Assembly: GCA_013791785.1 (NCBI GenBank)
Contig: VMTD01000062.1
Span: 1 to 50,385 of the forward strand
Direction of reading: 5' to 3'
Length of the DNA stretch: 50,385 nucleotides
DNA from: Methanobacteriota archaeon
Lineage (GTDB): Archaea; Thermoplasmatota; Thermoplasmata; SG8-5
Shown: in pieces, positions 47,587 through 50,385 of the stretch
Layout of the letters: each line of letters starts with the position of its first letter
Position numbering within the stretch: the first letter of the stretch is position 1
Position numbers and translations under genes: made by a program
Notes under the pieces: generated by a model
Told to the model about the DNA's origin: nothing
The model's database searches: none
What the model saw: the letters and a program-made list of their open reading frames with translations, nothing else

Positions 47587-47637
47587 TGATAGTGTGCTAT
47601 TAAGCATGAAAATACTAAAAATGATAGAGGTGTAATA

Positions 47638-50085
47638 ATGTCAAAAGGAAGAGTAAATCGGAAAGGAAAGAATAATTTCATGCTCTCGTTCGCAGTAATG
47701 CTCGTATTTTTAATGCTCACAGTTCAATTCATCATACCCGGCAATGTGGTTTCCAAGGAAGCAACTAATGACCCCCTGGGTTTGGTCGGGGGGGATTTCA
47801 TCATAAGTTATGACGATACATTCAATGCATCCCACCCGGATATCGCAATAACACCCACCAATCAGTTCACAAAAGAAAATGGAATTGCCGGAAATATCCA
47901 TGTGGTATGGGATGAATTCTGTGAAGAGACCGGCGTGAAGGAGATATTCTATTCCATGTCAAAAGATAACGGCGCCACTTGGACCGGAGAAACCAAGGAT
48001 ATCTTCATAAGTGACCCACGCCCGATAAAGGCACCTCTTGAAGATGCAGTGGAGCCATCTATCGCCATAGACAGTTACGGGGGAATTCACGTGGTCTGGG
48101 CCCAACAGTATCCCGATGCAACATGGGAAATCCACTACTCCCGTTCTCTCGACAACGGAAAAACATGGTCATCCGTCGTGACAGGTGATGTTCGCATCAG
48201 TTGCCAGACCTCTAGTTTCTATGCGCACCAGATATCGGCCCCCAAGATAGTGGCCGGTGTTATTCCTGGTGTATATGACTCCAAAACCCCTAGTATATTG
48301 CATGTTGTTTGGAGCGAATTTGATATGGGGAGACATCTTCAGGAGGTATTCTATTCCAGTTCAAATGACCAGGGCGGGTATTGGTCTGGCATCGAGCAGA
48401 ATCAGATGATTAGTTTACCATCTGCGACCGAAGACGGATATGCATCCAATCCGGAAATTTCCACTTCCGGCGGAGCGGCCAATTTCGTACATGTTTCCTG
48501 GATTCAAAAAGGTAAGACAAATTCATTTGATGAGATATATTACCTGAGATCTGACGACGAGGGAAAGACCTGGAATCCCGAATCGGAGAAGTCAATATCG
48601 CTCGATATCCCGGACGGAATGGGTGCAAGCGGCATCTCTATGTCAACATATCTCGATGATATCCATATTGTCTGGTCCCAGACCCCTGTTGAGAAAGCCA
48701 GCACCGGGGGTATATTCTATCTCGGTTCTCCGGATAATGGCGGAAGCTGGGCAGATGGCAAGCAGGAAGAAATTCCCATAGACAACGATGACGGAAATGT
48801 GCCAATGAACCCCACAATTGCTGTTACTGCCACGGGCGAAGCATATGCATTCTGGTCCGAGTTGAATGACAAATCCATTGAAGTACACAAATCCTACAGT
48901 CAAAGGCCATTAGTGGAACCAATCTGGACCGGGCAGGAGAAGGATGAAATTATCAGCGCTCCGGATCCGGATTTTCTTGCGGATGTGAGCAATGTGTCAG
49001 TTGCCCTCAATGAACTTACGGACGGTTCCTGGAGGCCCCAGGTTGTCTGGGAGGAACCGAATAACGAAGAGAAACTGTTGCAGGGCGCTATCGGTGACTC
49101 CATAAAAGCATCCCAGCAGAACGATGAGATTCATTATGACCCGCCGGGCGAACCCCCCCAATATACAATCACGGCAACCGCAGGAACAGGCGGCTCGATA
49201 TCTCCGTCAGGCAGTGTTGTTGTTCAACAAGGCGATGACCAGTCATTCAATATCGCTCCATCTACCGGCTATCACATCACTGACGTTTATGTTGATGGGG
49301 CACCACAGGGTGCTATCACTTCTTACACGTTCTATAGTGTCAATGCCAACCATACAATCGCTGCTTATTTTGCAATCAACACCTATACCCTCACAATCAA
49401 TATCTATGGAAGCGGTTCGGTATCCAAGAACCCAAACCAAGGCACCTACACTTACGGCCAGGTAGTGACCCTTACAGCAAACCCGGCATCCGGTTGGAGC
49501 TTCGATCAATGGACCGGTGCATTGTCCGGTAGCACAAATCCGAATTCTGTCACAATGAACGCGAACAAAATAGTCAATACCTATTTCACCCAGAACGTCC
49601 ACTATGTGAACCTGACCGCCGGCTGGAACCTGGTGTCTCTGCCATTAATTCAGGATGATACCGCTGTTGCCAGCGTCCTATCTTCCATCAGTGGTAATTA
49701 CGATTCCGTGAAATATTACAGCAACCAGGCGGGCCGCTGGAGTTCCTACAGACCGGGAAGTTCGACCAATGATTTGAGTAATATCGACCACACAATGGCC
49801 GTCTGGATTCACGCAACCAGTGCATGTACCCTTACAATCCATGGCAACATTCCCACATACACCAACATAACGCTCTACGCAGGTTGGAATTTCGTAGGAT
49901 ACCCTACGCAGGATACCACCAAAACAGTATCGACGGCACTTGTCGGGGTAACCTATGATGCTGTGGAAGGATACCAAACATCCTCACCTTACATCAAGGA
50001 TCTCCTGGGTACTGACCCGATGCTGCCCGGTGAAGGTTACTGGATCAAAGTTCCGGCAAATACGGTATGGACCATCAACTGGTAA
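47638..50085 (+). CDS. Secreted Asp-box beta-propeller / InlB-repeat surface protein
   Basis: 815 residues. An N-terminal membrane signal (FMLSFAVMLVFLMLTVQFIIPG) is followed by a sialidase-like propeller with at least five Asp-box motifs (SKDNGATW, SLDNGKTW, SNDQGGYW, SDDEGKTW, SPDNGGSW). There is no clear catalytic sialidase set, so a binding role is more likely. Residues about 510-660 are two InlB-B/PEGA-like repeats (TATAGTGGSISPSG, YGSGSVSKNPNQGTY, GWSFDQWTG). The C terminus has two TAGWN[LF]V-type units (AGWNLVSLP, AGWNFVGYP, GEGYWIK), a putative surface-display domain. No C-terminal anchor is visible. Sequons are frequent, so it is a candidate AglB substrate. Confidence 0.88.
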   Translation: MSKGRVNRKGKNNFMLSFAVMLVFLMLTVQFIIPGNVVSKEATNDPLGLVGGDFIISYDDTFNASHPDIAITPTNQFTKENGIAGNIHVVWDEFCEETGVKEIFYSMSKDNGATWTGETKDIFISDPRPIKAPLEDAVEPSIAIDSYGGIHVVWAQQYPDATWEIHYSRSLDNGKTWSSVVTGDVRISCQTSSFYAHQISAPKIVAGVIPGVYDSKTPSILHVVWSEFDMGRHLQEVFYSSSNDQGGYWSGIEQNQMISLPSATEDGYASNPEISTSGGAANFVHVSWIQKGKTNSFDEIYYLRSDDEGKTWNPESEKSISLDIPDGMGASGISMSTYLDDIHIVWSQTPVEKASTGGIFYLGSPDNGGSWADGKQEEIPIDNDDGNVPMNPTIAVTATGEAYAFWSELNDKSIEVHKSYSQRPLVEPIWTGQEKDEIISAPDPDFLADVSNVSVALNELTDGSWRPQVVWEEPNNEEKLLQGAIGDSIKASQQNDEIHYDPPGEPPQYTITATAGTGGSISPSGSVVVQQGDDQSFNIAPSTGYHITDVYVDGAPQGAITSYTFYSVNANHTIAAYFAINTYTLTINIYGSGSVSKNPNQGTYTYGQVVTLTANPASGWSFDQWTGALSGSTNPNSVTMNANKIVNTYFTQNVHYVNLTAGWNLVSLPLIQDDTAVASVLSSISGNYDSVKYYSNQAGRWSSYRPGSSTNDLSNIDHTMAVWIHATSACTLTIHGNIPTYTNITLYAGWNFVGYPTQDTTKTVSTALVGVTYDAVEGYQTSSPYIKDLLGTDPMLPGEGYWIKVPANTVWTINW

Positions 50086-50089
50086 TGGC

Positions 50090-50109
50090 GGATAGAAGGT
50101 TTTTTATCC
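50090..50109 (+). terminator. Hairpin with T-run after surface protein gene
   Basis: GGATA (50090-50094) and TATCC (50105-50109) enclose GAAGG plus a T-run, five bases after the TAA stop. The stem is short; termination may rely mainly on the T-run. Confidence 0.4.
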
Positions 50110-50166
50110 CTCTCTCCAATGTCGAGGACACATCCTGAGTGGATACTGATTTGAAAAATGCTTGGT

Positions 50167-50239
50167 GCAGATGTAATCTAGCTGGTTAGGATTAAAGCCT
50201 TCCAAGCTTTCAGCCCGGGTTCGAATCCCGGCATCTGCA
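50167..50239 (+). tRNA. tRNA-Gly (TCC)
   Basis: Acceptor GCAGATG/CATCTGC, T8-A9, D arm ATCT..GGAT with GG at the loop, anticodon stem AAAGC/GCTTT with loop CTTCCAA (anticodon TCC, reading GGA), T arm CCGGG-TTCGAAT-CCCGG, and discriminator A. CCA is not encoded; no intron. Confidence 0.95.
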
Positions 50240-50248
50240 CTCAATTTA

Positions 50249-50385
50249 TTGTAAACATGTCGAGAAAACTCTGGCTTTCAAGCCGGAGATGAATCGACAT
50301 ATACAATAAACGGGAAAGGCCGTTGCATGCCGTACTAATGCAACCAAAGTAAATCGAAGTCACCAGGCTTCGATTGTTCAGGCAT
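50249..50385 (+). mobile_element. Divergent structured repeat, copy F (cut by window end)
   Basis: Directly after tRNA-Gly. It has the same order of parts as copies A-E with different bases: outer stem TGTCGA/TCGACA (also TATTGTA/TACAATA), inner hairpin CTCTGGC/GCCGGAG between GAAAA and GATGAA, hairpin GTTGCAT/ATGCAAC, then AATCGAAG/CTTCGATT followed by GTTCAGGCAT. The paired bases change together relative to copies A-E, which argues for a conserved fold. The right end lies outside the window. Confidence 0.6.

Overview
The window is archaeal, most likely Thermoplasmatota (Thermoplasmata-related Euryarchaeota). The evidence is a euryarchaeal informational gene cluster (Pcc1, prefoldin beta, DHH protein, DUF106, CMP kinase, Cbf5), a clamp-loader small subunit, an AglB/STT3 oligosaccharyltransferase with a WWDYG motif, archaeal TATA boxes upstream of several genes, GGTGA/GGAGG ribosome-binding sites, and tRNAs without encoded CCA. 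Some metabolic genes look bacterial in type, notably the single-chain pyruvate:ferredoxin oxidoreductase. No genus can be named from the sequence alone.

Layout. 1-2.1 kb: a helical-repeat protein with SAP-like and zinc-ribbon ends. 2.1-5.7 kb (-): nifJ. 5.8-8.8 kb (+): GlmU-type nucleotidyltransferase and glmS, the amino-sugar/UDP-GlcNAc supply. 9.1-9.8 kb (-): Trm9-like methyltransferase. 10.5-11.2 kb: acylphosphatase fused to a coiled coil. 11.5-15.4 kb (-): the overlapping informational cluster. 15.8-19.2 kb: a C4HC3/zinc-ribbon protein, a TPR protein and rfcS. 19.4-25.8 kb: a small orphan protein, a membrane-anchored FKBP, and a 1577-residue helical-repeat protein with a C4HC3 zinc module. 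26.1-30.6 kb: pycB, pycA, a cupin and birA, a biotin-dependent pyruvate carboxylase with its biotinylating enzyme. 30.9-33.4 kb: divergent glnA and a DUF362 ferredoxin-like protein. 33.4-36.1 kb: an AT-rich cluster of three response regulators, two of REC-hemerythrin type, one of them split by a small mobile element. 36.1 kb: tRNA-Arg(CCT). 36.7-44.5 kb: a giant AglB carrying about eleven extracellular beta-sandwich repeats, and a small surface protein. 44.6-50.1 kb: a STAND-type ATPase/TPR protein with an extra domain inside the NTPase, and an Asp-box surface protein. 50.2 kb: tRNA-Gly(TCC).

The genes link in two themes. NifJ interconverts pyruvate and acetyl-CoA, PycAB (charged by BirA) makes oxaloacetate, and GlnA and GlmS handle glutamine-dependent nitrogen and amino-sugar flux. 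GlmU/GlmS products can feed surface N-glycosylation by AglB, whose likely substrates include the Asn-rich surface proteins beside it.

The intergenic space is dominated by repeats. The main family (six copies) is a structured, non-autonomous element of about 180-233 bp. It has IS200/IS605-like ends, no target duplication, and stems that show compensatory base changes between copies. One copy splits a response-regulator gene so cleanly that removing exactly 207 bp restores the frame and the conserved motif. A second element (two copies, 196 bp) has terminal inverted repeats and perfect 8-bp target-site duplications. Two kinds of heptanucleotide-period repeat, a nested-hairpin region at 20.65-20.90 kb, and a set of hairpins that straddle stop codons complete the non-coding content.
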